Position numbers and translations under genes: made by a program
DNA from: Bacillota bacterium
Lineage (GTDB): Bacteria; Bacillota; Clostridia; Acetivibrionales; DSM-1351
Assembly: GCA_023400235.1 (NCBI GenBank)
Contig: JAEXFI010000012.1
Location: forward strand, 262,379 to 326,378
Reading direction: 5' to 3'
Length of the DNA stretch: 64,000 nucleotides
The notes under the pieces: model-generated
What the model was told of the DNA's origin: nothing
Databases searched by the model: none
What the model saw: the letters and a program-made list of their open reading frames with translations, nothing else
In this document: one piece after another, positions 8,346-16,019 of the stretch
How the letters are laid out: each line of letters opens with the position of its first letter
Numbering within the stretch: the first letter of the stretch is position 1

Positions 8346-9761
8346 ATGTTAGAAAGAATCGACAGCTTTATCACCTGGTTTGACGGTATCGTATGGGGAC
8401 TTCCCCTCATCATACTGGTTTTACTTGTAGGAATTTTAATGACTGCTCGTACAGGTCTGCTGCAAGTCAGACATCTCCCCCGTGCCCTAAGGTATATGGT
8501 TAAAAATGAAGAAGGAGGAACCGGAGAAGTTTCCAGCTTTGGTGCACTGTGCACAGCACTGTCCGCCACCATCGGAACAGGTAATATTGTAGGTGTTGCC
8601 ACCGCTATAGTTGCCGGAGGTCCCGGAGCGCTCTTCTGGATGTGGATTGCAGCATTTTTCGGAATGGCTACAAAGTATGCTGAAGGACTCCTGGCAATTA
8701 AATTCCGTACTGTGGATAGTAACGGTCATGTTTTGGGCGGACCATTCTATTACATAGAAAATGGTATGGGCAAGCGCTGGAAATGGCTTGCAAAGGCCTT
8801 TGCATTTTTTGGAGCCGCAGCCGGATTAATGGGAATAGGAACCTTCGTTCAGATTAACGGTATATCAGATGCAGTTCATAATTACTTTGACAAGAATGAT
8901 AGTTGGACAATATCTCTTTTAGGTACGAATTATTCCTGGACAATTGTAATTACCGCAATTGTAGTTACACTTTGTGCCGGCCTGGTCATCATCGGAGGCC
9001 TGAAAAGAATTGCCAGCGTATCAGAAATAATCGTTCCTTTTATGGCAATTTTTTATGTACTGGCAACACTTATAGTGGTTGTTGCAAATGCAAAAGCAAT
9101 TCCCGGAGCACTGGTTGAAGTATTTGAAGGTGCTTTCGGTCTGAGAGCAGTTGGCGGAGGCGCACTTGGCGCAATGCTTGTTGCCATGCAAAAGGGTATT
9201 GCCAGGGGTATCTTCTCCAACGAGTCAGGTCTGGGAAGTGCGCCCATAGCGGCAGCAGCGGCAAAAACCCACGAGCCTGCACGTCAGGGATTGGTATCCA
9301 TGACCGGAACCTTCGTGGATACAATAATAATCTGTACAATGACAGGACTTTGCATCATTACGACCGGCTCCTGGAATATTGGCTTAAAGGGTGCCGCCGT
9401 AACCCAGAAGGCATTTGAGTCGGGATTCAGTTTTTCTCCCTCGGTAGGCTCCTTCATACTAATGCTGAGCCTGGTATTCTTTGCATTTACCACCATCATC
9501 GGATGGAACTATTATGCCGAGCGCTGTATGGAATATCTCACCAACGGAAATATGAAGGTGGTCAAGGTCTACCGCTGGCTGTATATCCTGGCAGTTTTTG
9601 CAGGACCCTTTATGGCTATTGAGATGGTCTGGAATATTTCAGATATCTTCAACGGGATGATGGCCTTCCCCAATCTGATAGCTCTGATAGCTCTCAGCGG
9701 GGTTGTGGCTGCTGAAACCAGAAAATACTTTATAAAGGTCAAGGAACAGAACCTGAGATAG
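8346..9761 (+). CDS. AGCS-family Na+:alanine/glycine symporter
   Basis: The 471-residue product is a full-length member of the AGCS (alanine or glycine:cation symporter) family in the cytoplasmic membrane, with about ten hydrophobic helices. The family signature is present in the first third (ALSATIGTGNIVGVATAI, about residues 70-87). The conserved central region GIARGIFSNESGLGSAPIA is at about 286-304. The glycine riboswitch and attenuator upstream strongly suggest that glycine is a substrate. In most bacteria the switch turns expression on, implying uptake or export of excess glycine. The start ATG follows AAGAAGGGA. A good terminator ends the single-gene transcript. Confidence 0.93.
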   Translation: MLERIDSFITWFDGIVWGLPLIILVLLVGILMTARTGLLQVRHLPRALRYMVKNEEGGTGEVSSFGALCTALSATIGTGNIVGVATAIVAGGPGALFWMWIAAFFGMATKYAEGLLAIKFRTVDSNGHVLGGPFYYIENGMGKRWKWLAKAFAFFGAAAGLMGIGTFVQINGISDAVHNYFDKNDSWTISLLGTNYSWTIVITAIVVTLCAGLVIIGGLKRIASVSEIIVPFMAIFYVLATLIVVVANAKAIPGALVEVFEGAFGLRAVGGGALGAMLVAMQKGIARGIFSNESGLGSAPIAAAAAKTHEPARQGLVSMTGTFVDTIIICTMTGLCIITTGSWNIGLKGAAVTQKAFESGFSFSPSVGSFILMLSLVFFAFTTIIGWNYYAERCMEYLTNGNMKVVKVYRWLYILAVFAGPFMAIEMVWNISDIFNGMMAFPNLIALIALSGVVAAETRKYFIKVKEQNLR

Positions 9762-9785
9762 AAAATCAGCTGACGACTGTTTAAG

Positions 9786-9833
9786 AACCAGCAAATGTAC
9801 CGGCTATCTGCCGTGCTTTTGCTGGTTTTTTTA
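9786..9833 (+). terminator. Terminator after the AGCS symporter
   Basis: AACCAGCAAA pairs with TTTGCTGGTT across a 21-nt loop that itself can pair (CGGC/GCCG), followed by seven Ts. Confidence 0.85.
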
Positions 9834-9979
9834 TAACAGTGCTTTTGATATAACAAATATTGGAAACATATTTAAACAATTCACAATTAAAAGGCATAGG
9901 CATCAATAAGCTTACAGACAGCTTAATAAAAAGGCGCTAAAAATCGCTAAAAATAAATAATATTTTTTATCAATTTGTA

Positions 9980-10008
9980 TTTACACAAAAATTTTCATGT
10001 GTTATAAT
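9980..10008 (+). promoter_or_regulatory. Promoter of tRNA-Pro
   Basis: TTTACA (9980-9985) and a perfect TATAAT (10003-10008) are 17 bp apart and end 13 bp before the tRNA 5' end. This fits a vegetative sigma-A promoter. Confidence 0.7.
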
Positions 10009-10021
10009 GATTGAGCGTTAT

Positions 10022-10099
10022 CGGGATGTAGCTCAGTTTGGCTAGAGTGCTTGCTTGGGGTGCAAGAGGTCGCGTGTTCAAGTCACGTCATTCCGACCA
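10022..10099 (+). tRNA. tRNA-Pro (GGG)
   Basis: Cloverleaf with acceptor CGGGATG/CATTCCG, a D-arm with GCTCAGTTTGGCTAGAG, anticodon stem CTTGC/GCAAG around TTGGGGT (anticodon GGG), T-arm with GTTCAAGTC, and an encoded CCA. It has its own promoter and terminator. Confidence 0.95.
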
Positions 10100-10103
10100 A
10101 CAG

Positions 10104-10142
10104 AAAAAAGCAGCTTTCAAGATGTTGAAAGCTGCTTTTTTC
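10104..10142 (+). terminator. Terminator after tRNA-Pro
   Basis: A long perfect stem, AAAAGCAGCTTTCAA with TTGAAAGCTGCTTTT, lies around a GATG loop and is followed by a T-run 5 nt after the tRNA. It can act in both directions and may also end the leftward small genes. Confidence 0.9.
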
Positions 10143-10174
10143 ATTTTTGTATTTTTGCATAATTGGCCGTTTTC

Positions 10175-10339
10175 TTATGGGTTCTGCTTCTTCTGCTGCT
10201 TCTTTTTATTTAATGCCTTCTCAAACTCGTTGTGCATTTCTTCGTCATTTTTTTCCCTGGTACCTGACCTGTCCTCCTTTTTGTGGCTTCTGGTCACCTT
10301 TGTCACCGGGTAAACTGCCGACACTCTTTTGATTTCCAT
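10175..10339 (-). CDS. Small basic protein, unknown
   Basis: A 54-residue protein starting at the ATG at 10339, chosen for the very strong GGGGAGGTGG site just upstream. The longer open frame to 10435 lacks a start signal. It begins MEIKRVSAVYPVTKVTRS and is then almost entirely charged, ending in a run of lysines and glutamines. It has no membrane segment and no cysteine. I do not recognise a family. The strong ribosome site and position next to another small gene support it as real. It is probably intrinsically disordered. Confidence 0.6.
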   Translation of the reverse strand: MEIKRVSAVYPVTKVTRSHKKEDRSGTREKNDEEMHNEFEKALNKKKQQKKQNP

Positions 10340-10464
10340 ATAACCACCTCCCCGTAATATGAAAATACGTGAGTCATATATAATATATATCGGCAGAAAA
10401 AAAACAGCCCTTACTGCTTTTGCAATAAAGGCCATCTATTTCGCTAATAAAAATTTTCAACAGC

Positions 10465-10638
10465 TTAGTATTTTCTTGCACTGCTTTTGTTTATAACCCT
10501 GAAAATAATATAGCCGATGAGTCCTATAATAGCTATGGGGAATAAAAGATTCAATACAAATCCTACAATTCTCAATGCTATTATAAATAAGAAAATCATA
10601 CCAATGATTGTTAACAGTTTTTTAAATCTATCATCCAT
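10465..10638 (-). CDS. 57-residue membrane protein, unknown
   Basis: This short gene starts at an ATG at 10638 with a GGGAGGT site. It encodes MDDRFKKLLTIIGMIFLF followed by further hydrophobic residues and ends FRVINKSSARKY. Two closely spaced hydrophobic helices span about residues 8-48, with a basic tail. It resembles other tiny clostridial membrane proteins of unknown role. The next gene downstream (10175-10339) is on the same strand and could share the transcript. Confidence 0.65.
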   Translation of the reverse strand: MDDRFKKLLTIIGMIFLFIIALRIVGFVLNLLFPIAIIGLIGYIIFRVINKSSARKY

Positions 10639-10813
10639 TTTCTCTACCTCCCAGATTATTTATAGGTAAATTATACACCTGGAAGTTAAATTTGTCTATA
10701 ATTTTTTAAAAATATTTAATCAGTTTATTAATTTTTTTAATATATCAATCAATATACTTAATTTTCAGGTGCAGAGCACTAACTCTTTCCAATAAATAAG
10801 AGATACGCTCTGT

Positions 10814-11971
10814 TTATATTTTATTGACCGTTTCATATATTATACGGTTAATAGCTGAAATTGTATTATCAATTTCACTCAAACTGTTAAAATAACCTAC
10901 ACTCAATCTCACCATGCCTGTTTTACCGGTTCCCAGGTGCTGGTGTGCGAGGGGGGCACAATGCAGACCAGAACGGCACTCAATCTTGTATTTACCGTCC
11001 AGGCGGGCACATATTTCAGAGGAATCCACACCTTTTACATTGAAGGAAACAATTCCTGAATTTTCATTTACGTTCTCCGGACTGTACAATTTAATGTTCC
11101 TATTTTGGGAAAGGCCGTTATAAAGTCTTTTAACCAGTTCGTCTTTTTGGGTTTTAATTTCATTCAGACCTGTTTTGCCTATAAATTCCACCCCTGCCCC
11201 TAAACCTGCTATTCCAGGTGTATTGAGTGTTCCGCTTTCAAACTTGTCTGGCAGCATTTCAGGCTGAAACAAGTATTCCGATTTGCTTCCTGTACCGCCG
11301 CTCATTAAGGGATTGAGTTTTACCTCAGGAGCTATGTACAGTCCTCCAGTTCCCTGAGGGCCAAGAAGTCCTTTATGCCCAGGAAATGCAACCATGCCGG
11401 CATGTATTTTTTTCAGGTCAACCTCCACACTGCCAAGTCCCTGAGAAGCATCCAGGAGAAATAAAATACCATTATTCCGAGCCAATTTACCGATTTCACC
11501 AACAGGCATGATTATCCCGTTTACATTTGAAGACAGGGTACATACAATAAGTCTGGTCTTTTTTGTTATATGCCTTTTTATTATAAACGGATCTATTCTT
11601 CCAAGACTGTCGCCATCAACAACCGTTAGTTTTATTCCCTTGTATTTTTCCATAATCTTCAGTGGCCTGAGCACCGAATTGTGCTCCATGCATGTTGTGA
11701 TCACATGATCTCCCTCCCTTAAGGAACCGGAAATAGCTATGTTGAGGGCTTCAGTGGCATTTTTGGTAAAGCATATGTTAAGAGAATCCTCCACATTTAT
11801 AAGTTCTGCAATTCTCTCACGGGTATTGATTACGGCAAGGGAGCTTTTCACGGACATGGAATGACTGCCCCTGCCGGGATTGGCACAATATGTCCTCAAG
11901 CATTTTTCCATGGACGTATATACTGTATCGGGTTTAGGAAAAGAAGTGGCGGCATTATCTAAATATATCAT
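10814..11971 (-). CDS. Class V aminotransferase, cysteine desulfurase-like
   Basis: A 385-residue PLP enzyme of the NifS/CsdB fold. The N terminus (MIYLDNAATSFPKP) and the Schiff-base lysine in FPGHKGLLGPQGTGGLY (near residue 200) are typical. The C-terminal CRSGLHCAPLAHQHLGTG loop holds the active-site cysteine of the SufS/CsdB group. This looks like the TIGR01977-type subgroup found in anaerobes, which mobilises sulfur or selenium from cysteine or selenocysteine. No iron-sulfur scaffold gene lies beside it, so it may serve another sulfur acceptor. GAGGTTGCT immediately precedes the ATG. Confidence 0.85.
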   Translation of the reverse strand: MIYLDNAATSFPKPDTVYTSMEKCLRTYCANPGRGSHSMSVKSSLAVINTRERIAELINVEDSLNICFTKNATEALNIAISGSLREGDHVITTCMEHNSVLRPLKIMEKYKGIKLTVVDGDSLGRIDPFIIKRHITKKTRLIVCTLSSNVNGIIMPVGEIGKLARNNGILFLLDASQGLGSVEVDLKKIHAGMVAFPGHKGLLGPQGTGGLYIAPEVKLNPLMSGGTGSKSEYLFQPEMLPDKFESGTLNTPGIAGLGAGVEFIGKTGLNEIKTQKDELVKRLYNGLSQNRNIKLYSPENVNENSGIVSFNVKGVDSSEICARLDGKYKIECRSGLHCAPLAHQHLGTGKTGMVRLSVGYFNSLSEIDNTISAINRIIYETVNKI

Positions 11972-12054
11972 AGCAACCTCGTAATATTATTTACTTACTA
12001 TCATGGTATGAATACAAGGTTAACAAGTTTACAAAACATATTGTGAAATGTTTA

Positions 12055-13236
12055 TTATGCCAGACAGAGTTCTTCCTTCAACAGTCCGCCAAGAATACAG
12101 ATGCCTTTGACGATTTTTTCTTCCTTTAAACCTGAGAAGTTCAATCTCATAGTATTCTCATGTCCTCCGTCGGGGAAAAATGCACTTCCCTGGACAAAGG
12201 CCACTCCCCTCTTTAAAGCTTTTTCAAGTAGCATTTTGGTGTTTATCTCCTCCGGCAGTGTTACCCACAGGAACATGCCGCCCTCCGGTCTGGTATATGT
12301 CACCTTCTCAGGAAATTCCCTTTCAATGGTCTCAAGCATGGCATCTCTCCTGCTTTTGTATATCTGGACACTATTTCTAATGTGTTCGTGTATGTCGTAC
12401 TTTTCCAAATAGCGGGCTATCTGCATCTGGGCAAAATAATTGGTATGTATATCCGTCCCCTGCTTGAACAGGACATACTTACCGATTATCTGAGGTGATG
12501 CGCAGGCCCATCCTACTCTGTAGCCGGGACATACTGTCTTTGAAAAGGTACTTAGATACACAACTCTACCCTGGGTATCAAAGCTCTTTACCGGGGGAAG
12601 CTTTTTATTGTCAAAGCATAATTCACTGTATGGGTTATCTTCAATAATAATAAAATCATATTCGTTGGCAATATCTACAATAGCCTTTCTGCGCTCCAGA
12701 CTCATGCGTCTTCCGGTAGGATTCTGGTAATCGGGAACCGTGTACAGAAACTTTACTCTCGCGCCTTCCTCCAGCCTTTTAATCAAGGCTTCCGGCACCA
12801 ACCCGTCCTCGTCCATTTCAACCTCGGAGAACCTTGGATAGAACGGTTTAAAAGCATTAATAGCAGACAGATATGTGGGACTTTCACACAAGACTGTATC
12901 TCCTTCATCCAGAAACACCTTGGCAGTCAGGTCCAGACCTTGCTGTGAACCCGTGGTTATCAGTATCTCCTCCCTGCTTGCAATAATCCCTTTTTGGCTC
13001 ATCAGCTCACCAATGCTGTCCCTGAGACCTTCATGCCCTTCCGATACGGCATACTGCATGGACTTGGCCCCGCAGTCCGCAAGTATTTCATTGCATATCT
13101 CCCTCATTTCCTCCACAGGAAAGGCTTCCTCTGCAGGCAGGCCGCCGCCGAAGGAAATGATTTCCTCCTTTCCGGCAAGCTTCAGCAATTCCCTGACCTC
13201 CGATGCTTTTAAAAGCTCTGTTCTTCTTGCAAACAT
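12055..13236 (-). CDS. Class I/II aminotransferase (LysN/AraT-like)
   Basis: The 393-residue protein is a fold-type I PLP aminotransferase. Visible motifs: ISFGGGLPAEEAFP at the N terminus, TTGSQQGLDL for cofactor phosphate, YQNPTGRRMS, DNPYSELCF, and the Schiff-base lysine in YLSTFSKTVCPGYRVGW. This pattern fits the multi-substrate 2-aminoadipate/aromatic aminotransferases rather than AspC. It directly follows the MocR regulator gene on the same strand. The 87-bp gap carries four direct repeats, which suggests dedicated control by that regulator. The ribosome site GGAGGG is good. Confidence 0.85.
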   Translation of the reverse strand: MFARRTELLKASEVRELLKLAGKEEIISFGGGLPAEEAFPVEEMREICNEILADCGAKSMQYAVSEGHEGLRDSIGELMSQKGIIASREEILITTGSQQGLDLTAKVFLDEGDTVLCESPTYLSAINAFKPFYPRFSEVEMDEDGLVPEALIKRLEEGARVKFLYTVPDYQNPTGRRMSLERRKAIVDIANEYDFIIIEDNPYSELCFDNKKLPPVKSFDTQGRVVYLSTFSKTVCPGYRVGWACASPQIIGKYVLFKQGTDIHTNYFAQMQIARYLEKYDIHEHIRNSVQIYKSRRDAMLETIEREFPEKVTYTRPEGGMFLWVTLPEEINTKMLLEKALKRGVAFVQGSAFFPDGGHENTMRLNFSGLKEEKIVKGICILGGLLKEELCLA

Positions 13237-13254
13237 TTAACCCTCCGTTCCGCT

Positions 13255-13313
13255 GTCCATAGGCACTTTCTGTCCATAGACGCTTTTTTAGTCCATATAC
13301 ACTTTCTGTCCAT
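13255..13313. repeat. Four direct repeats between mocR-like gene and aminotransferase
   Basis: GTCCAT recurs at 13255, 13272, 13291 and 13308 (spacing 17, 19, 17). It is embedded in near-copies of CTTTCTGTCCATA. The array occupies the leader of the aminotransferase gene. It could be a regulator-binding array or a small expansion of a leader sequence. Confidence 0.75.
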
Positions 13314-13323
13314 AAAAGCTTTA

Positions 13324-14847
13324 CTATAAGTATGGATTTATGACTGTTTCAACAACAGGACGCCTGAGTTTTTTGGAATTATTGTAGCATTTGTTTATGC
13401 TATCAATAAGCCTTTCAACTCCATTATTAATGTCCTGCTCCCCGGGATAGGAAAAATTCAGCCTGATATAATTATTTTCCACGTTGAACCTGGGATAAAA
13501 CACATCCCCCGGCATTATAACCACCCCGGCATCTCCAAGCTGCTTCAGCAGCTCGCTCATTACGATGTTCCCGGGAAGCTCCAGCCAGATGAAATAACCT
13601 CCCCCGGGCACAAATATTTTCATGCCTTCAACATTACTTCTCTGCAATTGTGCTGCCATCAGGTCCCTTTTAAATTTATTCTTCCTTCGCAGCTGCAAAA
13701 GATGTCCCTTTAAATGCCCCTCTGCTATAAACTCATGTATCAGATACTGAGAAAAGGTATTGGTCTGTATATCAGTCAGCTGCTTGAATCGTGTGAACCT
13801 GTTAATAATATTTTCACTTGCAACCACGAACCCCACCCGCAAACTGAAGGATATGGTTTTTGAAAATGAGCTAATATAAACAACATAATCATTGGTGTCA
13901 AGACTCTTTAAGGCCGGCAATTTCTCCCCTTCATAATACAACTCTCCATAAGGATCGTCCTCCATTATGGGAACATTATGGTAATAGGCCAGTCTCAGCA
14001 GCTCTCTTCTCCTTTTCATGCTCATGGTAAGCCCTGTGGGGTTGTGAAAGGTGGGCTGGGTATAAAGGAATTTGGGTCTGTATTTAATAAGACAGTTTTC
14101 CAGAACATCCAGCCTTATGCCCTCTTCATCCATGGGTATGCTGACAATACGGGCCTCATAGCTTTCAAAGGCCTGAACAGCACCTATATAGGTGGGTTCC
14201 TCCACCAGAACCACGTCTCCCGGTTCTATCATCAATCTGGCAAAAAACTCTATGGCCTGCTGAGAGCCCGAGGTGACCATGATTTGCCTCACACCGGCAT
14301 TTATACCATTTTGCTGAAGATAGGATTTAATGGTATGCCTGAGTTCTGAACAACCCTCAACCGGAGTTGGCATAAATGCCTTTTCCCTGTATTTCTCCAG
14401 CAGCTGAGTATGGATTTTTTTGAAGAGCTCTATGTCGTAGCTGTCCTCTGACGCCACTCCGGAGGCAAAGGATATGACCTTCCCCTTCTCAAATACCGAC
14501 AGCATGTTGCTTATGGTCTGTTCATTGAATTTTACGGTTCTTCTGCTTTCAAGCTGATTCCATCGCAGCGGCGGAACATATGTTTTTTCCTGCGCTCCGT
14601 CCCTGTCAGGAGGCGGCAGCACAACAGTCCCGCTTCCTGCTCTGGACTCCACCAGCCCCTCCGCCTTAAGCTCCATATATGCTTTTACCACTGTACTTCT
14701 GTTGACCTGAAGCCTCTCACTTAAAACTCTCTCAGCAGGGAGTATAAAATTTGCAGGCAATTTTCCTGAGTCAATCATTGCTGCTATCTGCTTTTTTATC
14801 TGAAGATATATTGGAGTTTTCGAACTCCTGCTTACGGTAATTTCCAT
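13324..14847 (-). CDS. MocR/PdxR-type GntR regulator with aminotransferase domain
   Basis: From the ATG at 14847 (MEITVSRSS, GGGAGG site upstream) the protein has 507 residues. Residues 1-75 form a GntR winged helix: PIYLQIKKQIAAMI, LPAERVLSERLQVNRSTVV and LVESRAGSGTVV. Residues about 120-490 form a class I aminotransferase-like domain with HNPTGLTMSM, DDPYGELYY and the PLP lysine in SSFSKTISFSLRVGF. Such MocR proteins sense PLP or an amino-acid aldimine and control neighbouring genes. The aminotransferase downstream and the ECF S-component upstream are the likely targets. Its own promoter is surrounded by repeated CCATCCAATT elements, suggesting autoregulation. Confidence 0.9.
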   Translation of the reverse strand: MEITVSRSSKTPIYLQIKKQIAAMIDSGKLPANFILPAERVLSERLQVNRSTVVKAYMELKAEGLVESRAGSGTVVLPPPDRDGAQEKTYVPPLRWNQLESRRTVKFNEQTISNMLSVFEKGKVISFASGVASEDSYDIELFKKIHTQLLEKYREKAFMPTPVEGCSELRHTIKSYLQQNGINAGVRQIMVTSGSQQAIEFFARLMIEPGDVVLVEEPTYIGAVQAFESYEARIVSIPMDEEGIRLDVLENCLIKYRPKFLYTQPTFHNPTGLTMSMKRRRELLRLAYYHNVPIMEDDPYGELYYEGEKLPALKSLDTNDYVVYISSFSKTISFSLRVGFVVASENIINRFTRFKQLTDIQTNTFSQYLIHEFIAEGHLKGHLLQLRRKNKFKRDLMAAQLQRSNVEGMKIFVPGGGYFIWLELPGNIVMSELLKQLGDAGVVIMPGDVFYPRFNVENNYIRLNFSYPGEQDINNGVERLIDSINKCYNNSKKLRRPVVETVINPYL

Positions 14848-14874
14848 GTACTGCCTCCCATTTTCCAAATTGGC

Positions 14875-14950
14875 ACCATCCAATTATATTATAAATCACA
14901 TTTCCTAAAGCTCAAACACCCAATTCTTATTATATAAAACCATCCAATTA
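14875..14950 (-). promoter_or_regulatory. Promoter and repeated operator-like sites of the MocR gene
   Basis: On the minus strand, TTGAGC (14910-14915) and TATAAT (14888-14893) are separated by 16 bp. ACCATCCAATTA occurs at 14875-14886, next to the -10, and again at 14939-14950, upstream of the -35. A related ACACCCAATT at 14916-14925 lies 23 bp from the latter. MocR regulators usually bind direct repeats, so these are good operator candidates. Confidence 0.55.
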
Positions 14951-15023
14951 GCTAACTATTAGTATTTCCGCACTTCATCCGCTGTTCCGCATTTACACTT
15001 TCATGTTCATTGAAGGCATGTAA

Positions 15024-15064
15024 AAACCCCCGCGTCCGCCATATTTAGCAGCCTACCGGGGGTT
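15024..15064 (-). terminator. Terminator after the ECF S-component gene
   Basis: On the minus strand AACCCCCGGTAGG pairs with the CGGGGGTT arm around an A+T-rich loop, followed by a short T-run. It ends the leftward ECF gene ahead of the mocR promoter. Confidence 0.7.
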
Positions 15065-15137
15065 CCTCCGTCATTTAGGGCAAATCTCCCAGCTGAAGTT
15101 TGCCAATATAAAAATTGGATGGTGATACTTGTAAAAA

Positions 15138-15665
15138 TTACTGCCTGTTAATCTTAATGGCCTTTCTGACACCATATATAACCGGAATTGCAACAAGTCC
15201 GCCAATAAGTGCGGTTACAAGCTGAGGCCAGCTAAACAGTTGGAATAACTTCTCTGTAAATTTGGGAAAATTGAATATTTGTAAAAATATTCTGATACCC
15301 AGGAATAGTACACCAAATTTCAGAACAGCAGCTGCTCCAAGTCCAACATATTTGTTCTTATCATACAGATAAAAAAATACCAATACAAAAACAAGGTTGG
15401 CTATGGCAATAACCGGTGCAAACGGAAGTAAAACCGAAGCTATGGGTGCATTATTATTTATAAGGGAAGTAAAGGGCGAAAGTATTGCTATTGCAGCACC
15501 TCCATAGACTCCTGCTGTCATTGCAGCCACAAGCAGGCACATATTAACCAGCGGACCTACAATAAAATTATTATTTGGAAGGCTTCTGCCTGCAATCTGC
15601 ACAACCACCACTACCGCCAGCAAAACTGCTGTCCGGGTTATCATTCTTATTCTGTCTCTATTCAT
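15138..15665 (-). CDS. ECF transporter S component, substrate unknown
   Basis: A 175-residue polytopic membrane protein with five to six helices. It begins MNRDRIRMITRTAVLLAVVV, a typical S-component first helix with short residues. Such proteins bind a vitamin or other micronutrient and join a shared EcfAAT energising module, which is not in this window. The neighbour is a MocR-type (PLP-sensing) regulator, and an inverted copy of its operator-like repeat lies between the ECF stop codon and terminator. A vitamin B6-related substrate is therefore an attractive but unproven guess. The start has GGAGG about 13 nt upstream, somewhat long. Confidence 0.75.
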   Translation of the reverse strand: MNRDRIRMITRTAVLLAVVVVVQIAGRSLPNNNFIVGPLVNMCLLVAAMTAGVYGGAAIAILSPFTSLINNNAPIASVLLPFAPVIAIANLVFVLVFFYLYDKNKYVGLGAAAVLKFGVLFLGIRIFLQIFNFPKFTEKLFQLFSWPQLVTALIGGLVAIPVIYGVRKAIKINRQ

Positions 15666-16019
15666 GTATCTCTCATTCCTCCAATCCGTGCGTCAATGCG
15701 CTAAGTTTATTTACCATAACCAGAATATACCACAGCAGCAGGATTTATAACATACTTTCATCAAATAAAAAGTCTTTGCATTTACAGGTAAAAGGACAGC
15801 AAAACCGGAAAAGCATGATTTACCGACACAAAAGACCAATTTAACAATCTATTATGCTAAATCGGTAATTTTCTATAGACTTTTGAACTGAAAAGTAGCA
15901 TAATAAATCTAGTAATTTTCTTTTTGATTGCATCATTCTTTGGAGCAATGCAGTTGTTTTGTTCCTAACTACAATCAATTATCTTTTAAATAAACAATTT
16001 GAAGGGAGTAATATGAATA
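15666..16019. other. Divergent ECF / ilvE intergenic region
   Basis: No gene is visible. The leftward ECF promoter and the rightward ilvE promoter must be here. Near ilvE, two similar segments end in GTAATTTTCT (about 15858-15874 and 15905-15922); their AATTTTC cores resemble half of a CodY box. TTACCGA at 15820-15826 pairs with TCGGTAA at 15862-15868, interleaved with AGCAT/ATGCT. I found no T-box specifier or antiterminator consensus. Confidence 0.35.

Noticed and set aside
10038..10313. Open frame starting inside tRNA-Pro
   Set aside because: It begins within the tRNA and runs through its terminator and antisense to a small gene with a much better start.
15850..16012. T-box leader upstream of ilvE
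   Set aside because: No T-box consensus and no leader terminator before the start codon.
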